DNA of 64,000 nt, taken from positions 856,496 to 920,495 of the forward strand of contig VZTG01010316.1 in assembly GCA_013397845.1 (NCBI GenBank), written 5' to 3'. Positions within the stretch are counted from its first letter, which is position 1; the number at the start of each line of letters is the position of its first letter. Origin of the DNA: Melanocharis versteri (lineage: Eukaryota > Chordata > Aves > Passeriformes > Melanocharitidae). The notes under the pieces were generated by a model. That model was not told the DNA's origin, made no database searches, and saw only the letters and a list, made by a program, of their open reading frames with translations. Position numbers and translations under genes: made by a program. Below, in pieces: positions 39,600-52,700 of this stretch.

Positions 39600-41928
39600 C
39601 TACAAGAGGAAAAAAACTGTATTAAGCATATCGCTAATAAAGTGTTCTGTTCCTTTAGACCTCGGTTGGCCTGATTGGCTATGTAAAGCCTAAAGGAAAT
39701 GGCAAGTACTTAAATAAACATGTAAATACTGAAAATAAACATAGTAAGGATATGATTGACATTTGCATAACACTGACTGTTATAAAGAATTCAGGCTCTA
39801 GCCTCAGCCCTTGGAAATAGCAAAAAAAAAACCAATGAAAGCTCGGGGTTTTTTCACAGGGGGAACAAAAGGGCACTGCTTCCTGTAACTGTGTGTAGAC
39901 TATTTCTGAAATGCTAACAAACAGGGACAGGTTTTCACTCTGAAGTTCAGACCTAGACCAGAACATGAACACCCCGAAAATTCAAGACAATTTCCAGATC
40001 CTGCTTTTTTAACTTAAGAATTTTGTGGTTTTGAGTTGTGATTTTGGGAGCTGCTGGGAGTTTTCAGAGTCTGAATATCTAGTATTAGGTCCAAATCTAT
40101 TTTACCTGGTGCTGTCCAATGAGATACTGGACTTTTCAGGATTCAGACCATTGACAAGAAGGATACATTGATAGACTGATTAAATGATTTCTGAGTCGAT
40201 TTCCTGCTAAGACGCATATGAATGGAAAGCTCGGAAATCGCAGGATTGACAAATGAATCCATTGTGCTATGTGGGTCACTGCTTCTTAGCATTAACAAGA
40301 CATACTATTTTAATGCAAGCAACAGATTCAGTCTCTGCAAGGGTAAGAATTAAAAGCACCGGAGGACGAAACTCCTTTCTTGTCCAGAGGTCAAATGCAC
40401 CATACACACAGACCTCAGCAGATTGCTTGTAACATCTTTTCAGTATACTCATACAGAAACATAGCAAATAGCAAAGAGCATCAGAGAGAAGCTCAGATTC
40501 AAGCTAAGGTGTTCTGTGGGTGATTTAAAATGGAAGTATCAATTCAGAGCTGAAATGAAATAGATATAGTTGTCTTTCTGTGCATCAGACAAACACGTAT
40601 GTATGTATAAAGTAGAATCTGACATTGTGTAAGCTCCATTATGACATGTGTTCGTGGTTCAATATATTAACATAGCCACATTTATTTTACTGACAGTCTT
40701 TGTTAGACATGTCATCTGAATTGTCTAAAGATCACTCAGATTTTATTTTTTTTTTAAATCTTTTTATAGCTCATGACTTCTATAACCTATCTCTTGCTCA
40801 TATACACACTCCCACATATCACAGCAATCTGTAAGATACCTTTCAACCAGTAACACTCAGGAAAAGTAAAGATAAACCTGCAACTTCACCTTTTCTCTTA
40901 TTATTGACAATGTAAAAATGTATCAATTTTAGGGAGATAATTTATGAGCTTGGGGATTGATTTTTGTAAAGGTGACTGGTTGGCAGTAAATCAAACTAAT
41001 AATACCATTAGTTATTGCATACTTACCACTTTACATGTACTTGTGTCTCTGAAAAGCATTTGAGTTGGCTTCTGACAATGTGACATCATGATTATGCAGC
41101 TATTTATGTTGTTTTAGAAATTAATAGCTTTTGGTAAAAAAGAGTTGTCGATACAAACTTGTTTTCCAAGTTCATTTAATGACTGCTAAAGCACCGGAGG
41201 AGAGGAGCACAGAGAACACAGTGGATGAAATCAATCGAAGGCTGAAATTTGAATCCTGGTAGACATTTATATTTTTAAATTACTACTGATTTCTTGGTCC
41301 CTTCCCTCCAGTATCAGCTCCCTCCTTGCCAAGCATATTAGCCTTGAAAGCCATCATTATGTCTGCCTCTAGCAGACAGCCTGTATCCAGACAGTCGTGC
41401 CCATGAAGCTGTGACTGCTGCTCAGACGCTTTGCTCCGGATCCAGCTGTTGAGCTGGGCAGCACCTGGGGAATGTGGAGCTGCAGTAGGGGGTCTCCAGG
41501 TCCTCTTGGCCAGCACAGGGCAAGCAGAAAGGGGATGGGAACCCACACAGTCCCTCATGTGCTGGGCACAGGGAGGAAAAACCATCCCAAAAGCCCTCCC
41601 TTCACCCAGTCTGCAGCATTCAATGTGGGTGTGTGCCCTCCCCAGGCACTCTCCACCCTGCAGGGGCTGAGCCCTCCATGGGGCAGCACCTCATGATCAA
41701 AATAAACCCCTCCACAAAAGGCTGGAAAAGCTTGACTGCTTTTTAGGAAGAGTAGGCATCCTAATGATTTTATGAACTCTAGAAATGTAATAACCACTAT
41801 CTGAAATGCCTAACTCTTATTTTGAATGAACTTCAAAATTATCTATCTCTAAAAGCAGGGCAAGGGCTACCATTTTAATTACCTTCCCTGAAAAAAAAAA
41901 TAAAAAAATACAACCGCTTTAACTGATG

Positions 41929-42159
41929 CACAGGAAGTTCTACCTGAATATGTGGAAGAACTTTACTGTGTGAGTGAGTGGGTGGAACAGATTGCCCAGG
42001 GAGGTTGTGGGGTCTCCCTCACTGGAGATATTCAAGAACCATCTGGATGCAATCCTGTGCCACGTGCTCTGGGATGACCCTGCTTGAGCAGGGAGGCTGG
42101 ACCAGATGACTCACTGTGGTCCCTTCCAACCTGACCTATTCTGTGATTCTCTGATTCTG
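41929..42159 (+). mobile_element. CR1 LINE fragment, 3' end
   Basis: CR1 blocks in sense orientation: 'caggaagttctacctgaata', 'gaacagattgcccagggagg', 'gaggctggaccagatgac', then 'cccttccaacctgacctatt' and 'ctgtgattctctgattctg' as the terminal 3' repeats. About 230 bp remain, and the element is 5'-truncated. Confidence 0.95.
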
Positions 42160-43867
42160 CTATTATGCAACAAGATCTCTCCTTTAAGAGCTTCAAATAT
42201 CAGATAGATAATACAGAACATTCTGTGTTTGTCTTCTTTAAACAACATATATTTTTAAACAGTCTGCGATATAATTTTAGCTCTGGTACTGAACACAGGC
42301 TGTGTTTTCAGATAATACAACAACAACTGAACAGTACTGAATGTATCCCCATACAAAACACGTGTGTATATATATTTGCAAGAGAACCCTTCACTAGGGA
42401 AATTCTGAGGGCTGCAAATGAGGTGGTGGAGTGAAAAAAAAAAGCCAGTATTTTTCTTTCCACATGAATTCAGCTTCTCTCCTGAATTTTTAAATCAGAT
42501 GAATACCAGGCTACCTTCAGAAAACCAGGTGTAAGCAGCAAATAAGCTTGTTTAACAGCACATTTTCTCTTTCAGATGCTAAGCCAGAAACCCTCACCTA
42601 AGGGACCTTCCTGCAGAGAACAAGCCAGTCTAAGTCCATCACACAGAGCTGTGGCCCTCAGGACCCACAGGCGTGATTCATATCTGCAGATGAGCCTTCT
42701 GGCTCACCTCTTTACCATGCACTGCAGAGCCTGCCTTCTCCCATCCTGCCCCTACCTGGTGAAAAAGTGGGATTGTCTAAGAAAATGGAAACTGCTCATT
42801 CCTTGAGTAAGAATGGGCAACTTATCACATAAATATAAACAGTTGTGAGATTGCACTGTGGAAAACAGGAGGAACTTCCAGGTTCCTAAAGGATCAACAA
42901 AACGAAGAACTGTCCCATCTCCTCTGTAGGTTCAAGAACACACTCAGCCATGAAAACCACACACTCAGGTCACTGGCTGTGGCATGATGCCCCTGTCACA
43001 GATGCTGTGACAACCTCATCTCTGCAGAATAGTAATACTAACCAGACACACTGTCTGTCAAAATTACATGCAAAGTATGACCAATTTCTTCTAAACTACT
43101 TCAAAATCTGAAACTCATATTCCTTGTTCCTCCAGATGGAGTTTTACAAAACCCACCGCTGTGTAGCTGTGCTGGAGCCATATTCAGTACGCAGAGGCAA
43201 TATTGCGAACACACTCCTGCCGAATGCAAAGCTGAATAGAAATCCTGACAGATGGCAGAATGCCAAATGGAAGAACAAAGTTAAAGAGTTTTGAGTGTTA
43301 CAGAGGATAAGGACAGTCTTAAACTGACGTCTTCAACGGTCTCTGTGATGAGGTAATAATGATAATATCTGGCACTTTAATATCATTCTCCATCTGTCAG
43401 CTCCAGGATGTTTCACAACTTGAGTTATATTCAGCTTTAGAACATGCCTGGTTTTATTCTGGTTTTACTAATGGGGAAGCTATGATACGTTTCTTTTCAT
43501 GGCTATTTTTTTTTTCTGTTTGCGTTTTGCTTATAAGCAGAAACCGAGAATTCAGCCATATAAATGTCTGACTGCAAGTTAAAAGACAGTACAAGTCCCT
43601 AAATCTAAGGTGTGTACCAAAGGCCCTTATTGACACATGGGTAGTGCAAAATCAGAACAGGGCTGTCTGGCTGAAGATGAGCTCCTAATGCCCTGCTCAA
43701 AGCTCCTGAGGTACTAAGAATAAGGCTAAAGAGCTTTAAATATCAGACTATCGTTCATCCCATCAGCTTAACGTAAAAACAAAGCAAAGCATACAGTGCA
43801 GAATACAGTGATATCATCCCTGTACAGAAACATCTCGCTGCAGGACAACGTGAGTACAGTATCCTAA

Positions 43868-44335
43868 TCACAGAATCACAGAAAATAGTGCTAGAAGGGA
43901 CCTCAAAAGGTTATTTAGTCCAACACTATCTCACAGCAGGATTAGCTATACCTAAATCATTTCTGACATATGTTTGTCTAACCTCTTCATAACCTCCCTA
44001 GGCAATTCTTGTGCTTAACTATCCTTACAGTGGAAAGGGCTTTTTTCCATAATGTCTCACCTAAATCTCCTTTGTTGTAATTTAAACCTACTACTTTTTG
44101 CTCTGCTCCCAGTGGACATGAGGAATGTTTTCCTTCTTCTTTACAGAAAAGTTGTACACACTAGAAGGCTATTATGAATTTCCTTTTGGTTTTTTCTTCT
44201 TTAGACTAAACAACTAAACCTGAAGATTGAAAGACTTTGTTCATATGCTGTGTTTTCTACACCTCTGATCATTCTTTCTGCTGTCCTCTGGACTATATCC
44301 AATAATGTTCATATTTCTTGAAATATTGTGCTCTG
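43868..44335 (-). mobile_element. Older, diverged CR1 LINE fragment
   Basis: The 3' tail appears in reverse at the left end ('tcacagaatcacagaaaata', 'gaagggacctcaaaaggtta', 'tagtccaacactatctcaca'). More internal CR1 sequence follows to the right, including 'ctctgatcattctttctgct' and 'ctctggactatatccaata'. It is more diverged than the other copies, suggesting an older insertion. The right boundary is approximate. Confidence 0.85.
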
Positions 44336-45755
44336 AAGTCCACAAAACACAGATATTTTCATCCAACACAGCATTCAGATAGAATCCTTCATCTCTCACA
44401 AAACATAGCACATAGCAATAAAAAACCCCAAACTGAATTATCAGCCTTTTTGATACAAGCTGGTTAACCCATGCAAGATGGAGAAAGAGTCAAATTGCAG
44501 GACTCTTAACTAATGTCCCAGAATGAAGCTTTAGGAAGCAAATAATTTTTTTCTAAGAAGCATTAGACAGGCATTTCAAAGGGAATGTGCTGTTAGAAAA
44601 ATAATTCACATTATTTTTCTAGTTATAATTAATAACCGTGAGGCAACACCTCTCTGAAAAGCTGTAGAAGTCCCAATTGTCCCTCCCTACTTAGATTAAT
44701 TTATAATAAATGTTATCACTAAATGAAAGAAGAAAGGCAGGTTGCCTTAACAGATTGAAGTAAATACAACAGGTCTAAGTACATGCAAGAAACACTAGGG
44801 ATAATTCACTGGAGATGAAAACATTAAAACATAAGGAGAAATATACAGGACTTACTCACTGAAACAAGTGAAGTTCACATATCTCTGAGAAAATTCATAT
44901 CAAGGCATAGCAGACATTATTACTGTTTCCACAATCAGGTCTTGCAATGATTTTTTCCTTAGTTTTCTACAAGTTCAATGCTCTTGTGAACATTTTTGAT
45001 GGACACTGCAGAAGGGGCTGACAGTCCTTTGCTTCTTATTGGAGTGGTCAAGGTAAGCCAGGGAGTAACAATTTTTCAGAATATAGGAAGCTATGGTTCA
45101 ATCAATTATTAAAAAAAATTGGGAGAAGACCCCAGGGGATGTTAAGTTTTATGTATGAAGATACCCACAGTGTCCTTCTTTCTTCACTGGCATGACCCAC
45201 CTGAGTCACCATGTAGGTGTCTTGGCCATTCTTTGGTAGGCAGAAGGGGTCTCTGTCAGCAGTAATAATCTCATTTATATTCCCAGGAAACTTGTGCTAC
45301 TACCTGTGCCGTATTAAATCTGAATGTTTCTCTGCTCCCAAATAATACTACATTAAAATACAGTATTAGCCCTGGTCGTGCCAACCTCCTGAAAAGCCAA
45401 GAAATTTACTTAGAAATGTTACTGCTTTTATTTCAGGCATTTTAATTGTCTTCTACCATAAACCAATGCACATCTGCAAGATGTTTTCCAGTGACACAGA
45501 GATGGTCATTAAAAAAGAGAGGAAAAAAAAGTTAATTCCTACATAATCACTTGATTCTGTAAGTAAAGGTTTCAAAAGAGAAGAAAAGATAACATTAAAG
45601 TTGCCAGACAAGTTTGTGAAAATAGACACACTGAGAAGGAATTGTGTTTGGGAAATGATACTCACAATTTATAATCAAGAGTTGATAAACCAAAAAAATC
45701 TAATAATTTTTTTGTAGTGCTACAAAATGCAAGCAATATTTATGATACAGATGAT

Positions 45756-45930
45756 GGACAGGCTCCCCAGGGAAGTGGTCACAGCACCAAGCCTGACAGA
45801 GTTCAAAAAGTGTTTGGACAACGCTCTCAGGCAAATAGTGTGACTCTTGGGGATGTTTTGTACAGGATCAGGACTTGGACTAAATGATCCTTGTGGGTCC
45901 CCTCCAATACAGAATATTCTATGGTTCTAT
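45756..45930 (+). mobile_element. CR1 LINE fragment, 3' end
   Basis: Sense-orientation CR1: 'ggacaggctccccagggaag', 'ggacttggactaaatgatcc' and 'gggtcccctccaatacagaa', ending in 'tattctatggttctat'. About 175 bp remain. Its 3' end differs from the copy at 41929-42159, so the two probably belong to different subfamilies. Confidence 0.92.
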
Positions 45931-47805
45931 ACAACCCTACGTTCAAACTTAAAAGAGTGTCTAAAAATACAGAAATGTTAATTTTAGACACCTTTCATTC
46001 AGTTCATACAGGTGATCAAGCAGTGGTACCTCGCGGCTGTTCAATGCATGTTGATGGTCAGGATCCTAGATTAATGACAAGTGAATCAAAAGCAAACCAT
46101 GCAGTTTCACCTGTTGTTTTCCAACCTGGTGATACTCTTTCATGAGAGAGCTTAAAACTTGACATAACTTGAACATCTCTATTTATACACCAGAGAAAAA
46201 CAAAAAAGTGACCCAAATATTTGGAGGTCTGAAATCTGACAGGAAGTTTGGGTTTACTGATTAGAGTGACTGAAACTGGTACTTGGCACATAAGTCATGT
46301 CATGAACACAGAGTGATCAAACCTAAAGATTCACATTTTATCAGGTCTTTGTTTCCATTCCGTTAAAGTAGAAATCATGTTTGCAACCAGGTCTTGTTTT
46401 AACACACCTATAAGTGAATGAGTGCTGAAGAAAGATTTTTTATGAGAGCCAAGGTTACTGTAAAATGACCACAGAGAACCATTCAAAACGCGTTAAAAGG
46501 AATAACTCAAAGCACCACCTAACAGAGGGAGGGGAGGTGTGTTTTCATCATCCCATTTTTATAATTCTCTTTTGTATCAGCTAACTGTATAATGAAAGAC
46601 TAAGTTTTAAAGTAAGTGGGTATTTGGGGAATATTCTAGTGCTATACACAGGAGTATTTTATATACTACACCCACTGCATTTTTAGAATAAATTGAAAGG
46701 ATCATTCAAAATTTCTGTTGACTAGGAAAACAGTCTTAAAATTAAACAGCACAAACCTCACATGTAAAAAGTACCCTAAACAAAAAATAATAAAACCCCC
46801 CACTCCTATTAAATCTACTACACTAATCTTTTCAAAATCATTCTGTTAAAAATTAAACCACTTCAGGTTGTTTTATATAGTACTGGTTCTGTAAGTGAAC
46901 TTAAGCCCCTTTCAAGCTATTATATACTCAAAATTTGACTGCAAAATTTTATAGTACATAATGACAAAAATGCAGTCATATACAGTTTCTATATTTCTTG
47001 GTACACAGTTAATTTGGTGACTATTAACATTCTTTTCTACTTTATGTTTTAATATCCTTTGAGTCACGCAGGGCCAAGGTCTCAAAACTAATCATAAAAA
47101 ACTACCGACTGCTATTCACTCTAATATAATAACCCTTTATTTAAAACAACTTCCAATAAATTTCATTATAAGAAATTATTAAAAGGGTTAAAAACCTATT
47201 AAATGTCAAAGAATTTGCCTGACTCAAACTTCTAATAAAGAAACTGAATAGGCTTTCTTTCTGAATTATTTAAATCTTTACTGACTGTGCACTGAACCAT
47301 GAAATTAGAAAAGTGTTATTAGAAGTGTTCTCTGGTTTTTATAAAAGTTGTAGCATAGAATATATCAAACCACAGTCTTTAACTAGACTAGTTAAAGAAA
47401 TAGGTTTTTAATCCTGAATACATGGTTTTCACTGATATAAAGGGTCATAATTAAAAGTCTGGCCTGGAAGCTGAAGATAATAAAATTATTATTACAGGAG
47501 CATACATGTTCATTTGGTATATTCTGGATGCATGTTTCCATTTTAATTTGGACAAATATCTTCAATTTTGTTTGATCTTGCAAAGTCCACTAATTTGGAC
47601 CCTCTCAGCAAACAATTAAGCTTTTAATAGTGACTCATTTTAAAGAATTAATGGTGAATAATTTGTATTATCTTTTTCTCTTTTTTAAAGTGTCTAATAC
47701 TTAACAGCAGGTATAGGTTGACCGCAGACAAATGGAATCTGGGAGGTACAAGGCAAATATTCTACCACACGTCTCCTGATAACAGTATTATCACTAAACT
47801 GGTTT

Positions 47806-47880
47806 TGGTGGGTTGTTGTGGGTTTGTTTGTTCGTTTGTTTGTTTGTGGGGGTTTTTTGTTTTGTTTTTTTTATTTTCTT
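47806..47880 (+). repeat. T/G-rich (GTTT)n low-complexity tract
   Basis: Repeated GTTTG/GTTT units with GGGGG and GGG blocks over about 75 bp. It produces spurious Cys/Phe/Val-rich frames and resembles the tract near 16 kb in composition. Confidence 0.88.
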
Positions 47881-48324
47881 TGCAAATAACAACAGAACAA
47901 TTTTCTATTTCACTAGTTATTTACATAAGGAAAACAATCATGCATTTCGCATTTGTTTTAGTGATGCTAAAGAACTCCCGAGTAAGCAGTATATTCACAG
48001 ATTCGCTCAAACACACCTGAATCAACAGCCTTTCATCAAAAGAAATGAAGTCAGAAAGATGCCTGAGAGACACAATATTGTCTCCCCTCCTTTTATACAA
48101 CAAAAATAGAGGCATCCAGGGGACATGAAATGATTAAGTCTAGGAATACAAACTAGACCTTTGGAAATAATGTTAACAGTGTGTTGGTGTAGGGCAGGAG
48201 GGAAAAGGGGATGCAGGCAGCTACTGTTGCCTTTGCAATGCTTTGCTAATGTGACTGACCAACAACAACAGAGTCACCATCATGAGGTTGCTGTAACCTT
48301 CGTTGGCTTCTGCTCTATTGTATC

Positions 48325-48352
48325 CTGTTCTATTCTGTTCTGTTCTGTTCTG
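48325..48352 (+). repeat. (TTCTG)n pentamer repeat
   Basis: Five to six TTCTG-type units in tandem, the first ones imperfect. A shorter TTCTG pair also occurs near 4650. Confidence 0.85.
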
Positions 48353-49685
48353 GCTTTTTTCTGTGGTGTTCAGCACAGCAGTATCAAACTATCTTCCTGC
48401 AGTGAGTTGGGCAATGTGACTATTACCTGTCACATGTTGTTTGCTGTATCTGCTTTAACACGCAAAGGTACTCTGACCACAGCACCCAACCCTCCCTATC
48501 ACCAAGTAAGGGAATTTGTATTGGGTACATTTCAAGTAACGTGCAGCAATGTATAGTTATGGCCCTGTGGGAAGAGTCAAAAAATTCCTTTCGGTTAGAA
48601 AATCACACTAAACCAGCTGTGACAGCTGAAAGGTTGTTGCAATACTGGGGTGTCTTATGTCTCCTAACTCTACAGGAAAACCTTAAATGATCTAAAATGA
48701 TCTTTCATTTCAGTCACAAGAAATGCCAGTTCCTTCCTGAAGGAGCAGCACATCAACTAGAACAACGGATTTTTAAAATACTGTTGATGAGATTTAGTCT
48801 AAGTATGCTACTTTACTGAAAAAGTTTTTGCAAGGGAGGAGTGGCTGTCTTTTCAGTATTGTCCACCTGTTTAGGCACTGAACAGAAATATAGGGCAGAA
48901 GGAACCTCAAATGAAAATTTCTGTCACACAGAAGGCAGAGAAAGGACTAAAACCTGAGTCTTCTATGTGCTCTAGTCATCTCACTACCCCCATCATTAAG
49001 TTTAAGAGAATTCCTGCTGTTCTGCACAAACATTTAACAGATCTTGTTTCCACTCCAATGGGACACAAAGCCAGATTTTTGAGACCAAAGTCATAAAGGC
49101 AGATCTAGTCAGCCATTTTCTATATTCTTCCTCTTGGGCACTGTGATGTGGAACATCTTTGAAATTATTTCCCGGAGCCATAGGGTCCTGTCTGGGGTTG
49201 TGACTTACAAAAGGCATTGTGACTGCAACAAAATCTCCTACCAAATTAATCATTAAGCAAAGTCTGAACATGAGTGACTTTACGCATGGCTGGATTAAGG
49301 AAGACTCAGGTCAGTGCCCTGAAGTCCCATTGGTAAATTCCACCTCTGTCTAAGCAAACTGTTTTGCCCTCCACTTCAGTCCTGGGTAGGAACCGTGATG
49401 CTGTGCTCGCTCTTACATTCTCATATGCAGCAGTTGCATTAAACCAGAGGAACCTTCCTGTAACTCCCTGCCACCCTGGTACTAAACTGCACAGAATTAT
49501 GACTGCATGTCATCTGTCATTCATCTGAAAAACAGGGCCATCCAGGTTTTGTTTGAGCATTTTTTGAGTTTCTGGACTAAGTTAATTTTCCTTGAGAAAG
49601 ACATTTTTTTCTGGCTGATACCAGTAGCCCTGAAAAACCACACCATATCCCACATGATTCTACTTTTCATTGAGTACAAAAACTC

Positions 49686-49704
49686 AAAAAAAAAAAAAAA
49701 AAAA
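49686..49704 (+). repeat. Poly-A run (19 A)
   Basis: Nineteen A residues followed by GTAATT. No retroposed body is recognised on either side. Confidence 0.85.
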
Positions 49705-52700
49705 GTAATTTGGACTAATAAAAATGAGTTGAATGGTTTAAATTACATTAATGAAAGAATCTTTTAACAAATCTTTCTGCTGCTCTGTTGCAGCCCTGTA
49801 AATTCTCAGCATGAGTGATAGAACTAATGGAAGTTGAAACAAAAGGTCTGCAAAATGTTTAACCCAGAAAAGATTGTTTTTCATACATATGATCTTGTTA
49901 TCAAGTGATAAACTTACTGGTATTTGTAACTGTATTGTCATAATTTCCTCTGCAATATAAACTTAATGCCATTGTCAAATATTGTGGGTTTTGCAAATGT
50001 TGAGCACATGTGTTACTGCTGGGCAAGACACTTTTTTTAAGCTATGAAAAATATGCTTGGCTCTCAGGGAAAAAGCAATTTAATGATATGCTAATAAGTC
50101 CATCATTCTTCTGTATTGTATTATTTACAATTTTGTCTCTAAAACCTATTTAACATCTCCAGTGTAATTATCCATCTGCATCTTGCCAAGTCCAATATTA
50201 TAATTCTGAAACAGGAAAAATCTCAATTATTTTATTTTCAACTATGTAGAAGATGAACAGATATCCAGCAGTCTCAAAAGATGAAAATTAGTAAATTTAT
50301 TTTGCTTAATGTCCATTATATTAGCATGCAACTGAAGATAATCCTGGGAATCATATTTTTAATTTAAGAATATATCTTTATTTTTCTGGTTTGATATTTC
50401 TAAATGTGGATATCTTACTTGATAAAGCCTGATCAACTTACCAAAAACAAGAGAAAAAAGCAAAACCCATAACTTCTTGAAAAGGAATACTTTGGGCAAT
50501 CACAACTTCTTATTTCTTTTTAAACTCATTATTCAGTCTATTCTTTTTGATCACAAAGCTCTTATTGATCCATCAATCTTTAGAATAAAGTAGCAACCTT
50601 GGTTTGGCTGAGAAAACTCCCTTTTTTTCCTTTATCTTACAAATTTGTACTTTCAACTGGTTTCTGAGCAGCAACCAACACCTGGGAAGGCAATATTTTA
50701 TGATTATATATACAGTGATTTAACTCCATCCCTGCATGCCAAGGAAGCATATTGGTGTCTTTGGTAAGAATGTGTTGTGATATAATACTTGTTTTGCATA
50801 TCCTAACACAGACAGTAGCAAAACTCAAAGAAAATCATCTCTTTTGTATGAAACCCACTACAATACAGAAGAGTTTTGTAGTGAAAATTAGGGAAGAACC
50901 AATTGCTATCTGCAAGGGAGAAAACAGTGAATAAAGAAATTTACAGAACATGAGCTCAGAACATTAAAGCCACCCTGAAATACAAGGACTTTCAAGCTTT
51001 GGAAATGAAGACTTCGTGGTGAAGAAAGACATGGACACAAAGATAACACAACAGGGTAACTAGATCCTGCAAGGTTGGGCTTTGGAGACAATTCTTCAAG
51101 TTACAGAAAGCTGTAACCTCTGTGTGTTCAAAGTGGTGTTGTCCGGAGAGAAGACAACATTTCAAAGAAATGGCCCTGGTGTTTCCTCAGCACAGCCTCA
51201 CAGGCTCATCAAAGTGTTGAAACGCTTTAGTCTGGGTGAATAGTTGCTTCATTTTATAGAAAATCTGAAGACCTCTAGGCTGTATTTCACCTTTCCTTTT
51301 CTTCTTGGATGATGGTCTAGCCATATTAATATACTTCTAATTTCTGTCTGGGACCATCTTACCTACTGTTATCTGGAAGGAAACATGATGATAGGTAATA
51401 ATATTCACACAGCACAAAACAGAGCTTCTTACATTTCCCAGGCTTGTGAGCACACCAAGCTTGTCTGAAATCCCCAAATTCTTCTGCTGCCCATAATTCA
51501 GATCTGTTGGCAGACAGAGGCCTTGGTTCTAATTTTCAAAGTCTTAACTTGTCCAATCCAGATTAGTGTAATTGGATAAAATGAACCCAAATGTAAGATG
51601 GGATCTAAGTGCCAAACTTTTACACTGCCAGAAGGTAACCCTGGAAGCCTCCCTGACCAGGCAGGTACTCACATGCTATGGAAGAGAATAGTTAACAATT
51701 AGAAAGCTTAGAATTCACATAATCTTAAAATGACATGGCAGAGAAATATCCCAAATAACACAAAGGCATATATGCAGTCTTTTGTCTTGTCCTCATGCCA
51801 TTGGCTGCCTTCATATTAGCTGAGCTCTTCACACCAGTCTACCATTAAACCAGTGTGTAACTTCATATGGTGTTACTACAGCTCCTTTAAGTTTCGTTAA
51901 TAACCTAGGATAGGGTCATCCTCCACTAGTAATCATGAATTTTGTAACTACCTTATCATCTCGTACTTTTTTCAGCAAAGTAATGATTTTAGTCACTCCA
52001 CGAAGAAATTTTAAAATGTAATTGCCATGTGTGCAAAACTGCATCCATGACTGTTCACATAATTGCTGCAATTAGGAATGCAATTCGAGTAAATATGCAA
52101 GCAGACTACTAGCTAAGTCTCTAACTGGTAATTTATGTGTGCCTTTACCCAATTTGCATGGACAATTTTCATAATTACCTTCCCAGGCTTAGTACATAGA
52201 TCTTGGGACTAATGAATACTAATAACTAATAACTAACTAAGGAATGACGAAGGATGCATGAGCAACTAGTGGAATAAGTAAATTAGAAGCATATGGAGAA
52301 AAAAAAAAAACAAATGAAAAAAATTCGACTTCAGCATATACATTTGCCTTTTTGTACATTTCATTTTGAAAGAGGAGGATACTAGTAATTCAACTGGAGA
52401 GGTCAAGTTCCTTCAATTATCCTTCATTCTCCTATTTTCTATATGCAACATACCCTTTCTGGTAGTCAAGAAGCCCAATGATTTTCAGACAGACAAGCTA
52501 CATATGTGTAGTGTAATTTACAGTAAGTGAAATTGTCATTTTAAGTGTCTAACTCTTCATCTGAGAAAAGCAGACGTGCTCCTCATGAATGTAAGGCCAA
52601 AACAGGGTCCCAGTGGTGTTTATAGATAAGCAATTGGATGAGTTTAGAAGTGTCCTCCTTCTCTGAAGAATAAAGGAAACATACTGCATTCGACTGAGAG

